Below, in pieces: positions 62,494 through 64,000 of a stretch of 64,000 bases of DNA. Location of the stretch: NCBI GenBank assembly GCA_001896885.1, contig MKRJ01000011.1, forward strand, positions 104,265-168,264. The letters are read 5' to 3'. The notes under the pieces were generated by a model. The model saw only the letters and a list, made by a program, of their open reading frames with translations, made no database searches and was not told the DNA's origin. The DNA is from Rhizobiales bacterium 65-79. Its GTDB lineage: Bacteria > Pseudomonadota > Alphaproteobacteria > Rhizobiales > Rhizobiaceae. The stretch's first letter is position 1; every line of letters begins with the position of its first letter. The translations under genes and the position numbers were made by a program.

Positions 62494-64000
62494 ATGGCCG
62501 GCGTCCCACAAGACGGCGAGAGCCGCTCGGCGGCCGGCGGGCGCAACCCGTGGATCATCGCCGTCGTCGTCTCGATCGCCACGTTCATGCTGGTGCTCGA
62601 CACCTCGATCGCCAATGTGGCGCTCCGCAACATCGCCGGCAGCCTTGCGGCGGGAACGGACGAAAGCACCTGGATCATCACCACCTATCTGGTGGCGAAC
62701 TCGGTCGTGATCCCCGTCAGCGGCTGGCTCGCCAGCGTCATCGGCCGCAAACGCTATTACATGCTGTGCGTGGCGACCTTCACGGCGGCCTCGCTTCTTT
62801 GCGGCCTCTCGACCAGCCTCGGCATGCTGATCTTCTTCCGCATCCTGCAGGGGCTGGGCGGCGGGGGGATGGCGCCCTCCGAGCAATCCATCCTCGCCGA
62901 TACCTTCCCACCGGAGAAACGTTCGCAGGCCTTCGCGCTCTACGGCATCGCCATCATCGTCGCGCCGACGGTGGGTCCGACGATCGGCGGATGGCTGACC
63001 GACCATTTCTCGTGGCACTGGATATTCTTCATCAACGTGCCGTTCGGCATCCTGTCGCTTTCGCTGGTGCAGTGGCTGGTGGCGGAGCCTGAAATCCTTC
63101 GACGCGAGCGGAACGGAAGGCTGCGGGGCGGGCTGAAGATCGACTGGATCGGGTTCCTGCTGGTGGCGCTGGCGCTCGGGTCGCTGGAAATCTTTCTTGA
63201 CGAGGGGCAGCGCAACGACTGGTTCGCGTCGAACTTCATCACCGCTTTCGCGCTGGTTTCGGTCGTGTCGTTCGTCTTGCTCATTCCGTGGGAACTCAGC
63301 CGGGCGGATCCGGTCGTCGACATGCGGCTCGTCTTCACGCGCCAGTTCGGAACGTGCTTCCTGGTGATGATGGCCGTTGGCGCCGTGCTGTTCAGCACGA
63401 CGCAGATCCTGCCGCAGCTGCAGCAATCGACTTTCGACTACACGGCAACGCTTTCCGGCCTGTCGATGATGCCCGGCGGCATCTGCATGCTGATGCTGAT
63501 GCCGGTCTCCGGCTTCGTTTCCGGCGTCGCCCAGCCGAAATACCTGATCATGGCGGGAATGACGGCCGTGGCGATAGCACTATGGCACCTGACGTCCCTC
63601 TATCCGGAAGCCACGTTCAGCTTCTTCGCCTATGCGCGCATCTACCTGATGATCGGGCTGCCCTTCCTCTTCATCCCGATCTCGACGGCCGCCTATGTCG
63701 GCCTGCCGGGCGAAAAGACCAACCAGGCTTCCTCGCTGATCAATGTCGCGCGCAATATCGGCGGCAGCGTCGGCGTCTCGCTGTCGAACACCGTGCTGGC
63801 GCAGGGCATGCAGGTTCACCAGTCGCACCTGGTGGCGAACACGGTTCCTTCCTCGCCCGCCTATCAGCAGGCGATCCGGCTGGCGACGCAGCATTTGATG
63901 GCGCAGGGATCGAACATGGTGGAAGCCCAGCGTCAGGCGGTCGGCCTTCTCGCGGAGACGATCGCAAGGCAGGCTTCCCTGCTGGCCTATATCGACGTGT
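62494..64000 (+). CDS. EmrB-type MFS efflux transporter, DHA2 family (second pump), 3' end outside window
   Basis: Open from ATG 62494 to the window edge (about 502 codons, no stop). DTSIANVALRNIAGSL, motif A GWLASVIGRKRYYM (about 78-91) and motif C GIAIIVAPTVGPTIGGWL (about 150-167) mark it as DHA2, like the first pump but clearly diverged. ATG lies one base after the adaptor stop. The last visible residues (ARQASLLAYIDV) are those that usually precede the final helix, so only about 20-40 residues should be missing. Confidence 0.93.
   Translation, partial: MAGVPQDGESRSAAGGRNPWIIAVVVSIATFMLVLDTSIANVALRNIAGSLAAGTDESTWIITTYLVANSVVIPVSGWLASVIGRKRYYMLCVATFTAASLLCGLSTSLGMLIFFRILQGLGGGGMAPSEQSILADTFPPEKRSQAFALYGIAIIVAPTVGPTIGGWLTDHFSWHWIFFINVPFGILSLSLVQWLVAEPEILRRERNGRLRGGLKIDWIGFLLVALALGSLEIFLDEGQRNDWFASNFITAFALVSVVSFVLLIPWELSRADPVVDMRLVFTRQFGTCFLVMMAVGAVLFSTTQILPQLQQSTFDYTATLSGLSMMPGGICMLMLMPVSGFVSGVAQPKYLIMAGMTAVAIALWHLTSLYPEATFSFFAYARIYLMIGLPFLFIPISTAAYVGLPGEKTNQASSLINVARNIGGSVGVSLSNTVLAQGMQVHQSHLVANTVPSSPAYQQAIRLATQHLMAQGSNMVEAQRQAVGLLAETIARQASLLAYIDV

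Overview
The window is about 64 kb of high-GC DNA with dense, mostly operonic genes. The gene content suggests a Hyphomicrobiales (rhizobial-type) alphaproteobacterium: a membrane-bound PuuD urate hydroxylase, a PuuE-UraD fusion, UdgX with a radical-SAM partner, a GTTC-N7-GTTC SOS box, xylAB, and many RIME-like palindromic intergenic repeats. I cannot name the genus. I see no rRNA, tRNA, CRISPR array, prophage or transposase.

Layout. 1-5.5 kb: sugar and polyol catabolism (end of xylB, xylA, a fructuronate reductase/mannitol dehydrogenase), with a secreted NUP-family protein and a His-rich secreted peptide. 5.5-9.0 kb: an IclR regulator divergent from pcaIJF (3-oxoadipate to succinyl-CoA and acetyl-CoA). 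9.0-17.2 kb: a GlxA/AraC regulator divergent from a probable gamma-butyrobetaine/carnitine operon (dehydrocarnitine cleavage enzyme, carnitine dehydrogenase, acyl-CoA dehydrogenase, ADP-forming-type CoA ligase, CaiD-like hydratase, esterase). 17.2-26 kb: purine catabolism (uraH-xdhA-xdhB-xdhC on minus; puuE/uraD-allE-allA-deaminase on plus). 26-36.9 kb: an FdhF/YdeP molybdoenzyme divergent from a family-5 ABC importer with two tandem binding proteins and a phosphodiesterase; a ParDE module sits inside this array. 37-42.2 kb: LysR regulator, puuD, guaD and glycerate 2-kinase, which complete most of the route from guanine/xanthine to glyoxylate and glycerate. 42.4-45.2 kb: UdgX fusion plus radical-SAM repair protein under a probable LexA box. 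45.2-54 kb: WD40/CobW pair, MarR, LacI, a 2-hydroxyacid dehydrogenase, small secreted proteins, and a cobalt-type nitrile hydratase operon. 54-57.8 kb: a TRAP transporter. 58-64 kb: MarR followed by two tandem EmrA/EmrB-type pumps, the last cut by the window edge.

The most unusual signals are: (1) palindromic repeats of the intergenic type carried in frame inside two protein genes, a CoA ligase (44 codons) and xdhC (about 42 codons), with a third forming the CoA ligase C-terminus; (2) two genes whose only sensible start codons are non-canonical (ATC at 4032, CTG at 48343), the second essential for the LacI DNA-binding domain; (3) an SOS box two bases from the start of the radical-SAM/UdgX pair; (4) a CoA-dependent butyrobetaine/carnitine cluster in which the carnitine dehydrogenase has a lysine-rich tail.
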